Below, in pieces: positions 1 through 8,871 of a stretch of DNA of 42,840 bases (its first letter is position 1; each line of letters opens with the position of its first letter). The translations under genes and the position numbers were made by a program. The notes beneath the pieces were generated by a model. The model was not told the DNA's origin and did no database searches. It saw nothing but the letters and a program-made list of their open reading frames with translations. The DNA comes from Oscillospiraceae bacterium (lineage in GTDB: Bacteria; Bacillota; Clostridia; Oscillospirales; Ruminococcaceae), in assembly GCA_016291435.1 (NCBI GenBank), contig JAEEXH010000017.1, positions 1 through 42,840 of the forward strand, written 5' to 3'.

Positions 1-1082
1 TCAATCTCTTTGCGCCGGGCAAGACGCCGGAGCGCAAGCGCCTGTTCCTGCTGATGGTCGCAGCGGTTGTCGCAGCCGTGGACGAGCATCAGGATCTGCT
101 CAGAATGTCGGTTGCATCCGCAGGCAACGATCACCGTCTGGGCGCAAATGAAGCGCCGCCCGCCATCGTGTCCGTGTATCTCGGCGATGACCTCCAGCTC
201 CAGCTCGAAGCCGCCGCAGAGGGCAGAGATGAGCAGAAGCACCGCGAGACGCTGACCACCGGCGTCCATGTTCTCCCCGATTTCAAGAAGGATACCTCCG
301 ACCGCAACCGCACCTCTCCGATGGCATTCACCGGCAACAAATTTGAATTCCGCATGCTCGGCTCGGAGAATTCCATCGCTGACACGAACATCGCGCTGAA
401 CACGATCTTCGCAGAGGCACTGAACAACATTGCAGACCGTCTCGCAGGTGCAGAGGATGTCGCAGCGGCGGTGCAGGAGATCCTTGCAGATACACTGAAA
501 ACACACGGCAGAATCATCTTCAACGGCAACAATTATTCGCAGGAATGGGTCGAAGAGGCAGAGCGCCGCGGTCTGCTCAATCTCCGCACAACAGCGGACG
601 CTATGCACGCATTTGCGACGGAAAAGAATGTCGCGCTCTTTAAGAAATACGGTGTATATAACCACAGCGAGGTTGTCTCGCGCAAGGATATTCTCCTGGA
701 AAATTACACCAAGCTCATCGCGATCGAAGCGAACACCATGATCGACATGGCGCACACACAGATTATCCCGGCAGGCTTCCGCTACGGTGAAGCACTTGCC
801 GATTATGCAATGAAGAAGAAGGAGCTCGGCGTGCAGGGACTTGCAGAGACTGACCTGCTCCGCAGAGTGAGCGCCATCACCGACGAGATTGCTGCGAAGA
901 CCGAAGCACTCGAAAGCATCATGATCGGGCTCTATGACAACGAGCACCCGTCCTATTACTGCCGCGACACGATCATTCCGGCAATGAACGAGCTGCGTGC
1001 GGCAGCAGACCAGCTTGAGCCGCTGACCGCGAAGGAATATCAGCCCTTCCCGACCTACGCAGACCTGCTTTACAGCGTATAA
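1..1082 (+). CDS. glnN: Glutamine synthetase type III, C-terminal part (partial)
   Basis: Open from the left edge (frame begins at base 3) to TAA at 1080-1082, giving about 359 C-terminal residues of a protein that is usually near 700 residues. Type III glutamine synthetase makes glutamine from glutamate, ammonia and ATP in the cytoplasm. Family-typical segments are ASAGNDHRLGANEAPPAI near the start, the TGNKFEFRMLGS core, and FNGNNYSQEW. The N-terminal part lies outside the window, so integrity and start cannot be judged. The gene ends 80 bp before carA, which consumes glutamine, so shared nitrogen control is plausible but not shown. An 11-bp hairpin follows the stop. Confidence 0.93.
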   Translation, partial: NLFAPGKTPERKRLFLLMVAAVVAAVDEHQDLLRMSVASAGNDHRLGANEAPPAIVSVYLGDDLQLQLEAAAEGRDEQKHRETLTTGVHVLPDFKKDTSDRNRTSPMAFTGNKFEFRMLGSENSIADTNIALNTIFAEALNNIADRLAGAEDVAAAVQEILADTLKTHGRIIFNGNNYSQEWVEEAERRGLLNLRTTADAMHAFATEKNVALFKKYGVYNHSEVVSRKDILLENYTKLIAIEANTMIDMAHTQIIPAGFRYGEALADYAMKKKELGVQGLAETDLLRRVSAITDEIAAKTEALESIMIGLYDNEHPSYYCRDTIIPAMNELRAAADQLEPLTAKEYQPFPTYADLLYSV

Positions 1083-1099
1083 CAGCACATGCAGACGGC

Positions 1100-1127
1100 G
1101 CCGCATTGTAGCAAAATACAGTGCGGC
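1100..1127 (+). terminator. Hairpin after glnN
   Basis: GCCGCATTGTA pairs with TACAGTGCGGC (11 bp, one G-T wobble) around a 6-nt A-rich loop. No T-run follows, so it may be a weak terminator or a processing hairpin between glnN and carA. I see no convincing promoter between it and carA. Confidence 0.4.
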
Positions 1128-1162
1128 TCGCCGTGTAAATATCGGAAGTGAGGAAATGCAGA

Positions 1163-2257
1163 ATGAATACAAAAGAGGGCTGTCTGGTACTCGAAAACGG
1201 CATGGTATTCCGCGGAAAACGGCTCGGTGCCGCGCAGAATGTGACCGCGGAGATCGTTTTCGCGACCGGCATGAACGGTTATCTCGAAACGCTGACCGAC
1301 CCGAGCTACTACGGGCAGGCAGTCGTACAGACCTTCCCGCTGATCGGGAATTACGGCGTGATCCCCGCGGATTTTGAATCGCGGAAGCCGTTTCTTTCGG
1401 CTTATATTGCATCAGAAATCTGCGATGCACCGTCGAATTTCCGCTGTGCCGGCAGGCTCGCGGATTGGCTTACAGAACAGAATATCCCCGTACTCACGGA
1501 TATCGACACCCGCACACTGACAAGAGTGCTGCGCGATCACGGCACGATGAACGGTATGGTCTGCGATACACCGGATCAGGCGGATCTCACGCAGATCCGC
1601 GCATATCATGTGACGGATGCGGTGAAGAATACAACTTGTGATGCGGCATATACGCTCGGGGATGCAGACGCGAACTATCATGTTGTGCTGCTTGATTTCG
1701 GCGCAAAGGCAAATATCGCACGCTCACTCGCAGCACGCGGCTGCCGTGTGACCGTTGTGCCGGCAAACACAAAATATGAGGATATTGCGGTGCTTTCCCC
1801 GGACGGCATCATGCTCTCAAACGGCGCAGGAGATCCGGCGGATAACCCGGAGATCATCACGGAACTGAAGAAAATTGCAGCACTCGGCATCCCGATCATG
1901 GCGATCTGCCTCGGGCATCAGCTCCTTGCACTTGCAAACGGCATCCCGACCGCGAAGCTCAAATTCGGACACCGCGGCTCCAATCAGCCGGTGCTGAATC
2001 TTCTGACAAAACACATGGCGGTCACCACGCAGAATCACGGCTATCAGGTACAGTATGACCCTGCGGATGCACATTGCCGCGACACCGCAGACCTGCTGTA
2101 TGTGAATCTCAACGACAACACCTGCGAAGGGCTGCGGTACAGGCATTTCCCGGCAATGTCCGTGCAGTTTCACCCGGAGGCATGTGCAGGGCCGCAGGAC
2201 ACAGAATATATTTTCGATGAGTTTGTGCAGATGATGGAGGTAGAAAAATGCCGCTGA
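1163..2257 (+). CDS. carA: Carbamoyl-phosphate synthase small (glutaminase) subunit
   Basis: 364 residues. It hydrolyses glutamine and passes ammonia to CarB for carbamoyl phosphate, the precursor of arginine and pyrimidines. The N-terminal CPSase_sm_chain region (GMNGYLETLTDPSYYGQ) is followed by a class I glutamine amidotransferase domain with the nucleophile Cys249 in AICLGHQ and the FHPEA His/Glu near the C-terminus. A longer GTG start at 1148 is possible. ATG 1163 is preferred because GAGGA lies 8 nt upstream and the protein then begins like the family. The last 10 bp overlap carB, implying translational coupling. Length matches the family. Confidence 0.95.
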   Translation: MNTKEGCLVLENGMVFRGKRLGAAQNVTAEIVFATGMNGYLETLTDPSYYGQAVVQTFPLIGNYGVIPADFESRKPFLSAYIASEICDAPSNFRCAGRLADWLTEQNIPVLTDIDTRTLTRVLRDHGTMNGMVCDTPDQADLTQIRAYHVTDAVKNTTCDAAYTLGDADANYHVVLLDFGAKANIARSLAARGCRVTVVPANTKYEDIAVLSPDGIMLSNGAGDPADNPEIITELKKIAALGIPIMAICLGHQLLALANGIPTAKLKFGHRGSNQPVLNLLTKHMAVTTQNHGYQVQYDPADAHCRDTADLLYVNLNDNTCEGLRYRHFPAMSVQFHPEACAGPQDTEYIFDEFVQMMEVEKCR

Positions 2258-5200
2258 ATCGCGATATTCATAAGGTACTGGTCATCGGCTCGGGACCGAT
2301 CGTCATCGGACAGGCAGCAGAATTTGACTACTCCGGCACGCAGGCATGCCGTGCACTGAAAGAAGAAGGCATCGAGGTTGTGCTGGTCAATTCCAACCCG
2401 GCAACAATCATGACGGACAGCCGCATTGCCGATCAGATCTACATGGAACCGCTCAAATCCGAGGTCATCAAGCGCATCTGCCTGAAAGAAAAGCCGGACA
2501 GCATCCTCTCCGGGCTGGGCGGGCAGACGGGTCTCAACCTCTGCGCGGAGCTTGCAGAAAGCGGATTTCTCGCGGCGCAGGGCATCCGGCTGCTCGGTGC
2601 GGATCCCGAAACAATCGCCCGTGCGGAGGACCGCAAGCTCTTCAAGGAAACGATGGATTCCATCGGGCAGCCGTGCATCCCGTCCGGCATCGCGGAGGAT
2701 ATGGAGACAGCGCGGCGCATCGCAGAGGAGATCGGCTATCCCGTGATTATCCGCCCGGCATACACCCTCGGCGGCACGGGCGGCGGCATCGCCGAAACGC
2801 CGGAGGAACTCGAACATATTGCGGAGAACGGTCTGCGCCTTTCCCCGATTCATCAGATCCTTGTGGAGCGCTGCATTGCGGGCTGGAAGGAGATCGAATT
2901 CGAGATCGTGCGGGATGCAGACGGCAACAAGCTGACCGTCTGCTCGATGGAAAATTTTGACCCCGTCGGCATTCACACCGGAGACAGCATTGTCATTGCG
3001 CCGGCGGTCACGCTCTCTGACAAGGAGTATCAGATGCTGCGCACTGCCGCGCTGAAAATCGCGGAGGTGCTGAAAATTGAAGGCGGCTGCAACTGTCAGT
3101 TCGCGCTGAATCCCGATTCATTTGAATACGCGGTCATTGAGGTCAATCCGCGTGTGTCGCGCTCCTCGGCGCTGGCATCGAAGGCGACCGGCTACCCGAT
3201 CGCGAAGGTTGCCGCAAAGATCGCCGTCGGTTATCGCCTGTACGAGATCGCGAACAAGGTCACCGGCAAAACAACTGCCGCATTTGAGCCTGCACTGGAC
3301 TATGTTGCGGTGAAGATGCCGAAGTTTCCGTTTGAGAAATTCGCCGGTGCATCCCATCGGCTCGGCACACAGATGAAGGCGACCGGCGAGGTCATGGCAA
3401 TCTCCGATACCTTTGAATCGGCGCTGCTCAAAGCACTGCGCGGCGCAGAGGTCAAGCACAGCGCGCTGCTTGTGCATGCCCTGCGCGAGATGCCGGATGC
3501 AGACCTCGTCACACATTTGCAGCATGCGGATGATATTCGGTTGTTCGCGGTTTCTGAGGCATTCCGCCGCGGATACACATGCAGTAAAATTCACGCATTA
3601 TCGAGGATTGACACATGGTTTCTCAGCAAGATTGAAAAACTGATCAAATGCGAATGTGAACTGGAATCCGCTCCGATTACAGATGAATTATACCGCACGG
3701 CAAAGCGGTACGGCTACCCCGATGAAACAATCGCTGCGATTTCCGGGAAACCGCTGCCCGAGAAGTGCTTCCGCCCGCATTACCGCATGGTCGATACCTG
3801 CGCAGGCGAATTTGCAGCGGAAACGCCGTATTTCTACGGCGTGTGCGTGCCGGATGCAGCACCTGAATCTGACGAAGCTGCGCAGTTTCTGGCAGGGCGC
3901 AGTCACAGAACCGTTGTGGTGCTCGGCTCGGGTCCGATCCGCATCGGACAGGGCATTGAATTTGATTATTCTGCGGTGCACTGCGTGCAGGTGCTCAAAG
4001 CAGCGGGCTATGAGGTTGTGCTCGTCAACAACAACCCGGAGACGGTCTCGACTGATTTCGACACGGCAGACCGGCTGTATTTTGAGCCGCTGACGCCCGA
4101 GGACGTTCTCTCGATTCTGGCGCTGGAACAGCCCGTCGGTGTGGTCACGGCATTCGGCGGACAGACCGCGATCCGTCTTGCACGCACGATCGAGGAGGCG
4201 GGCTACAAGCTGCTCGGCGCGGCTGCGGACAGCATTGATCTTGCAGAAGACCGCGAGCGCTTTGATGCGCTGCTCGAATCCCTGCAAATTGAGCGCCCGC
4301 GCGGCTGCACAGTCAACACGCTTGACGAAGCCGCAGAAGCCGTGCAGACGCTCGGTCTGCCGGTGCTCGTGCGCCCGTCCTATGTCCTCGGCGGTCAGAA
4401 CATGAACATCGCATTTGAGGAGAGCGATGTCGCGGCATTCATGCGGAATATTCTCGCGGACGGCATTGACAATCCCGTGCTGATCGACCAGTATATCCGC
4501 GGCACGGAGATCGAGGTGGACGCGATCTGCGACGGAAAGGATATCCTCATCCCGGGCATCATGGAGCACATCGAGCGCACCGGCGTGCATTCCGGCGACT
4601 CCATCGCGATCTGCCCGCCGGTTCACATTGACGACGATATGCGGAAGAAAATCCTCACGGATACGAAGAAAATCTGTCTCGGGCTGCATGCAGTCGGGCT
4701 TATCAATCTGCAATACATCGTCAAGGGGCAGTCGCTCTATGTGATCGAAGTCAACCCGCGTGCATCGCGAACGGTGCCGTTCATGAGCAAGCTGACAGGT
4801 CTGCCGCTCTGTGACTGCGCCATGCGCGTCTGTCTCGGCGAAAAGCTCGCGGCGATGGAATATGGCACGGGCTATTACAAAACACCGCCCTACACCGCAG
4901 TCAAGGTGCCGGTGTTCTCCTTTGAGAAGATCGGCGGTGAATCGACGCTCGGGCCCGAAATGAAATCGACCGGCGAGGTCATCGGCATCGGCAAAACGCT
5001 GACGGAAGCGCTTTACAAGGGCCTGCGTGCGGCGGGCTACCGGCTTGAGGACAGCGGCAGAAAGCAGAACGGCGTTCTTCTGACGGTGTGCGATGCAGAC
5101 AAGCCGGATATTATCGAAATTGCGCGGAAGTTCGCACGGCTTGATTTCAAATTGTTCGCAACGGAGGGCACTGCAAACGCACTGAAATCCGCGGGTCTTT

Positions 5201-6309
5201 CCGTGCATACGCTGCGCAAGCTGCACAGCGGCGATACGGAGACATTCACGCTCATGGAAAACGGCACAATCCGCTACATTGTCTCCACCGACGCGAATGC
5301 ACGCATGGCTGCCCGCGACGGTGCGAAAATCCGCAGGAAGGCGGTCGAACTCGGCATCCCCTGCCTGACCTGCACCGATACTGCGGCGGCAGTCGCAAAC
5401 TGCCTGCACACCGGCTACCGTGATGCCAATGTGGAGCTGATGAACATGAATCACCTCCGCACGGCAAAGCGCCGCATTCCGTTTGTCAAAATGCACGGCT
5501 GCGGCAATGACTATATCTATGTGGACTGCATGGAAAAGCGCCTGTCTGCGCCGGAATCGCTTGCAGTGCAGCTCTCCGACCGCCATTACGGCATCGGCGG
5601 CGACGGGCTTGTACTGATCGCACACTCCGACATTGCGGATGCGAGAATGCGCATGTTCAATCTGGACGGCAGCGAGGGCAGCATGTGCGGCAATGCGATT
5701 CGCTGCGTCGCAAAATATCTTTTCGACAACGGCATCTGCGTGAAGAAGAATATTGTCATCGAGACAAAGAGCGGGCTGCGCACGGTTACGGTGACCACGC
5801 AAAACGGCGTTGTGACCTCTGCCACGGTCAATATGGGCAAAGCGGTGTTCGAGCCGAAGCAGATCCCGGTCACAAGCGATCTGCCTGAAGTCATTGCGGA
5901 ACCGCTCATTGTCGCCGAGAAGGAATACCGCGTCACATGTGTCTCAATGGGCAACCCGCACTGCGTCGTGTTCGGCGAGATCCCGGATACTGCGGAGCTG
6001 CGTGCAGTCGGACCGGAGTTTGAGCATCATGCGGCATTCCCGGAGGGTGTGAATACAGAATTTGTTCAGGTGCTCGATCAGAACACGCTGCGGATGCGCG
6101 TCTGGGAGCGCGGCTCCGGCGAGACGATGGCTTGCGGCACAGGCGCCTGCGCATCGGTCGCAGCAGCGGTCAAAAACGGATTCTGCCTGCCTGACACGGA
6201 TGTGACCGTGCATCTGAACGGCGGCGATCTCATTGTGCGCTATACAGAGGACGCGGTCTATATGACCGGCGAAGCGGTGCTGGTTTTCAGCGGAGAAATT
6301 GAGGTGTAA
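2248..6309 (+). CDS. CarB-DapF fusion: carbamoyl-phosphate synthase large subunit plus diaminopimelate epimerase
   Basis: A single open frame of 1353 residues. Residues 1 to about 1064 are a complete CarB: two ATP-grasp halves, each starting with a G-S-G-P-I motif and carrying EVNPR, and a C-terminal MGS-like allosteric domain (about 940-1060). Residues about 1067-1353 are a complete DapF, beginning at KMHGCGNDY. Its two catalytic cysteines are present: Cys1147 in MCGNAIRC and Cys1296 in ACGTGAC. CarB makes carbamoyl phosphate; DapF converts LL-DAP to meso-DAP for lysine and the cell wall. The junction has no stop and no long linker. ATG 5446, preceded by GTGGAG 9 nt upstream, could also give a free 287-residue DapF. 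The gene overlaps carA by 10 bp and ends 3 bp before dapL. I do not know of this fusion being described. Confidence 0.93.
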   Translation: MPLNRDIHKVLVIGSGPIVIGQAAEFDYSGTQACRALKEEGIEVVLVNSNPATIMTDSRIADQIYMEPLKSEVIKRICLKEKPDSILSGLGGQTGLNLCAELAESGFLAAQGIRLLGADPETIARAEDRKLFKETMDSIGQPCIPSGIAEDMETARRIAEEIGYPVIIRPAYTLGGTGGGIAETPEELEHIAENGLRLSPIHQILVERCIAGWKEIEFEIVRDADGNKLTVCSMENFDPVGIHTGDSIVIAPAVTLSDKEYQMLRTAALKIAEVLKIEGGCNCQFALNPDSFEYAVIEVNPRVSRSSALASKATGYPIAKVAAKIAVGYRLYEIANKVTGKTTAAFEPALDYVAVKMPKFPFEKFAGASHRLGTQMKATGEVMAISDTFESALLKALRGAEVKHSALLVHALREMPDADLVTHLQHADDIRLFAVSEAFRRGYTCSKIHALSRIDTWFLSKIEKLIKCECELESAPITDELYRTAKRYGYPDETIAAISGKPLPEKCFRPHYRMVDTCAGEFAAETPYFYGVCVPDAAPESDEAAQFLAGRSHRTVVVLGSGPIRIGQGIEFDYSAVHCVQVLKAAGYEVVLVNNNPETVSTDFDTADRLYFEPLTPEDVLSILALEQPVGVVTAFGGQTAIRLARTIEEAGYKLLGAAADSIDLAEDRERFDALLESLQIERPRGCTVNTLDEAAEAVQTLGLPVLVRPSYVLGGQNMNIAFEESDVAAFMRNILADGIDNPVLIDQYIRGTEIEVDAICDGKDILIPGIMEHIERTGVHSGDSIAICPPVHIDDDMRKKILTDTKKICLGLHAVGLINLQYIVKGQSLYVIEVNPRASRTVPFMSKLTGLPLCDCAMRVCLGEKLAAMEYGTGYYKTPPYTAVKVPVFSFEKIGGESTLGPEMKSTGEVIGIGKTLTEALYKGLRAAGYRLEDSGRKQNGVLLTVCDADKPDIIEIARKFARLDFKLFATEGTANALKSAGLSVHTLRKLHSGDTETFTLMENGTIRYIVSTDANARMAARDGAKIRRKAVELGIPCLTCTDTAAAVANCLHTGYRDANVELMNMNHLRTAKRRIPFVKMHGCGNDYIYVDCMEKRLSAPESLAVQLSDRHYGIGGDGLVLIAHSDIADARMRMFNLDGSEGSMCGNAIRCVAKYLFDNGICVKKNIVIETKSGLRTVTVTTQNGVVTSATVNMGKAVFEPKQIPVTSDLPEVIAEPLIVAEKEYRVTCVSMGNPHCVVFGEIPDTAELRAVGPEFEHHAAFPEGVNTEFVQVLDQNTLRMRVWERGSGETMACGTGACASVAAAVKNGFCLPDTDVTVHLNGGDLIVRYTEDAVYMTGEAVLVFSGEIEV
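5431..5448 (+). promoter_or_regulatory. Possible internal ribosome-binding site and start for free DapF
   Basis: GTGGAG at 5431-5436 lies 9 nt before an in-frame ATG at 5446, exactly at the CarB/DapF boundary; another in-frame ATG is at 5440. Initiation here would give DapF of normal length (287 residues). It is probably the relic or still active start of a once separate dapF gene. Confidence 0.4.
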
Positions 6310-6312
6310 GAA

Positions 6313-7488
6313 ATGAAAGTCAATCATCATGCATTGGAACTCGAACAGAATTATCTGTTTTCGGAGGTGGCGAAGCGCATCCGTGCGTTTCAGGCAGAGT
6401 GCCCCGGCCGTGCGCTCCTGAAGCTCAGCATCGGCGATGTGACACGCCCGCTCAGCCGGGTCATCACCGACGAGATGAAGGCCGCCGCGGAGGATATGTC
6501 CCGTGCGGAGACCTTTCACGGCTACGGCGCGGAGCAGGGTGAGGCGTTTCTGCGCGAGGCGATTGCGGCATATTACAGACGGCGCGGCATCACAGTCGAT
6601 GCGGAGGATGTGTTTATCAGCGACGGCGCAAAATGCGATCTCGGCAATCTCTGCGACCTCTTTGATGCCGACAACACCGTTTTGCTGCCGAACCCTGTGT
6701 ACCCGGTCTATTACGACACAAGCATCATGGCAGGGCGGCGCGTGCTCTTTGCGGCGGGCACAAAGGAAAACGGCTTCCTGCCGATGCCCGATGACAGTGT
6801 TCACGCCGATCTCATCTATCTCTGCTCGCCGAACAATCCGACCGGCGCCGTATACAGCAAGGATCAGCTCCGCGAATGGGTGCGCTATGCGCAGGCAAAC
6901 GGCGCACTGATTCTCTTTGACGCGGCATATGAGGCGTATATCCGCGACCCTGAGCTCCCGCACAGCATCTATGAGATCGAGGGCGCAGAGACCTGCGCGC
7001 TTGAGATCAATTCCCTCTCGAAGACTGCGGGCTTCACGGGCGTGCGCTGCGGCTGGACGGTCGTGCCGCGCACCCTGCACTTTGACGGCGCCTCGCTGCA
7101 TGACATGTGGTTCCGGCGCATGGCAACAAAATACAACGGCAACTCGTATATCATCCAGCGTGCCGCCGCAAAGGTATTTACCGAAGAAGGACTCCGCGCC
7201 GTTCACAAGGACATTGACTATTACATGGAGAATGCGCGCATCATCAAGGCAGCGCTCACGGCTGCGGGCATCCGCTCCGTCGGCGGTGAAAATGCCCCCT
7301 ATGTCTGGATGGAATGCCCGGATCATACGGATTCGTGGGCGTTCTTTGACAGGCTGCTCTATACCTATGGCATTGCCGGAACGCCGGGTGCCGGCTTCGG
7401 CGCGGCAGGGCAGGGCTGGCTGCGGTTCTCGTCGTTCGGCACAAGGGAAACTGTCACGCAGGCAGCGGAATATCTCGCAAAGCTGTAA
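6313..7488 (+). CDS. dapL: LL-diaminopimelate aminotransferase
   Basis: 391 residues, a class I/II fold-type I PLP aminotransferase. DapL converts tetrahydrodipicolinate and glutamate directly to LL-DAP, bypassing the succinyl or acetyl route. Family signs are KLSIGDVTRPL near the N-terminus, FISDGAKCDLGNL, the CSPNNPTGA substrate and PLP region, and SLSKTAGFTGVRCG with the PLP lysine Lys237. It starts 3 bp after the CarB-DapF stop and is followed by lysA after 36 bp. DapL, DapF and LysA are therefore three consecutive steps encoded side by side. Length is normal for DapL (about 400-410). Confidence 0.93.
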   Translation: MKVNHHALELEQNYLFSEVAKRIRAFQAECPGRALLKLSIGDVTRPLSRVITDEMKAAAEDMSRAETFHGYGAEQGEAFLREAIAAYYRRRGITVDAEDVFISDGAKCDLGNLCDLFDADNTVLLPNPVYPVYYDTSIMAGRRVLFAAGTKENGFLPMPDDSVHADLIYLCSPNNPTGAVYSKDQLREWVRYAQANGALILFDAAYEAYIRDPELPHSIYEIEGAETCALEINSLSKTAGFTGVRCGWTVVPRTLHFDGASLHDMWFRRMATKYNGNSYIIQRAAAKVFTEEGLRAVHKDIDYYMENARIIKAALTAAGIRSVGGENAPYVWMECPDHTDSWAFFDRLLYTYGIAGTPGAGFGAAGQGWLRFSSFGTRETVTQAAEYLAKL

Positions 7489-7524
7489 GGATTCCGAAAA
7501 TTTGTAAGGATCAGGAGAAGGATT

Positions 7525-8790
7525 ATGAAGAAAGTACCGTTTGTTTCAAAAGCACAGGCTGAGGAGATCGCCGCGCAGTATCCGACGCCTTTTCACATTT
7601 ATGACGAACGCGGCATCCGTGAGAATGCACGGCTCGTCCGGCAGGCATTCGCCTGGAACAAAGGCTTCCGCGAATATTTTGCCGTAAAGGCCACGCCGAA
7701 CCCGTTTATCCTGAAAATTTTGCAGGAGGAGGGCTGCGGTGTGGACTGCTCCTCCCTCACCGAATTGCAGATGGCGGATGCCTGCGGCTTTTCCGGCAGC
7801 GACATTATGTTCTCGTCGAATGTGACCCCCGCGGCGGATTATCAGATGGCATATAAGCTCGGCGCCTATATCAACCTTGACGACATCACGCATATCGACT
7901 ACCTTGACAGGCTGACCGGCATCCCGGAGACGATCTGCTGCCGCTTCAATGCCGGCGGCGATTTCACGATCTCCACCTTTGTCATGGACAAGCCGCAGGA
8001 TGCAAAATACGGATTCACGCGGACGCAGATGTTCGAGGGCTTCCGCAGGCTCATGCAGAAGGGTGCAAAGCATTTCGGCATTCACGCATTTCTCGCCTCG
8101 AACACGCTGACAAACGAATATTACCCCACGCTTGCGCGGCAGATGTTTCAGCTTGCCGCCGACCTGAAGCGGGAGACCGGCGCAGATATCCGCTTCATCA
8201 ATCTCTCCGGCGGCGTCGGTGTCGCGTACAAGCCCGATCAGACGCCGAATGACATTCTCGCAATCGGAGAGGGCGTGCGGCAGGTGTATGAGGAGATTCT
8301 CGTGCCTGCCGGGCTCGGCGATGCGGCGCTCTTCACGGAAATGGGCAGATTCATGCTCGCCCCTTACGGTGCGCTCGTCACGCGCGTGCTGCATCTGAAG
8401 CATATCTACAAGGAATATGTCGGCTGCGATGCCTGCGCCGCAAATCTTATGCGTCCCGCGATGTACGGTGCATATCATCATATCACCGTGCTCGGCAAGG
8501 AGGATGCCCCCTGCACCTATCTCTGCGATGTGACAGGCGGTCTCTGCGAAAACAACGACAAATTCGCCGTTGACCGCATGCTCCCGCCCGTGGAGACCGG
8601 CGACCTGCTCTATATCCACGATACCGGCGCACACGGCTTCTCGATGGGCTACAATTACAACGGCAAGCTGCGTTCTGCGGAGCTCCTGCTCTGCGAGGAC
8701 GGCAGCGTGAAGATGATCCGCCGCGCAGAAACGCCCGCCGACTATTTCGCGACCTTTGATTTCTGCGGGATCATGGACAAATACCGCTGA
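7525..8790 (+). CDS. lysA: Diaminopimelate decarboxylase
   Basis: 421 residues, fold-type III PLP decarboxylase (Orn/DAP/Arg decarboxylase family 2). It decarboxylates meso-DAP to L-lysine. The PLP lysine is Lys55 in FAVKATPNP; the glycine-rich phosphate-binding segment is NLSGGVGV, and CDACAANLMRPAMYG and CDVTGGLCENND match the C-terminal active-site loops. ATG 7525 follows AGGAGAAGG. It is the last gene of the carA / carB-dapF / dapL / lysA run. The next gene has its own promoter starting 15 bp after the lysA stop, and no clear terminator separates them. Confidence 0.9.
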   Translation: MKKVPFVSKAQAEEIAAQYPTPFHIYDERGIRENARLVRQAFAWNKGFREYFAVKATPNPFILKILQEEGCGVDCSSLTELQMADACGFSGSDIMFSSNVTPAADYQMAYKLGAYINLDDITHIDYLDRLTGIPETICCRFNAGGDFTISTFVMDKPQDAKYGFTRTQMFEGFRRLMQKGAKHFGIHAFLASNTLTNEYYPTLARQMFQLAADLKRETGADIRFINLSGGVGVAYKPDQTPNDILAIGEGVRQVYEEILVPAGLGDAALFTEMGRFMLAPYGALVTRVLHLKHIYKEYVGCDACAANLMRPAMYGAYHHITVLGKEDAPCTYLCDVTGGLCENNDKFAVDRMLPPVETGDLLYIHDTGAHGFSMGYNYNGKLRSAELLLCEDGSVKMIRRAETPADYFATFDFCGIMDKYR

Positions 8791-8804
8791 AGGCAGCACC
8801 GTTC

Positions 8805-8834
8805 TTGACACTGCCGTGCCGGATATGATATAAT
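8805..8834 (+). promoter_or_regulatory. Sigma-A promoter of the AGCS symporter
   Basis: TTGACA at 8805-8810, 18-bp spacer, TATAAT at 8829-8834. Transcription would start near 8841, about 31 nt before the ATG. Confidence 0.85.
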
Positions 8835-8871
8835 GGATACTGCATCCAATCATATCACACGGAGGTGCCGA

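Noticed and set aside
3688-5802. Long open frame on minus, antisense to carB
   Set aside because: carB is certain on plus. Long antisense frames also occur over the GH30 gene, adhE and valS. They are explained by biased codon use in these GC-rich genes, and the translations are Arg/His/Cys-rich with no family.
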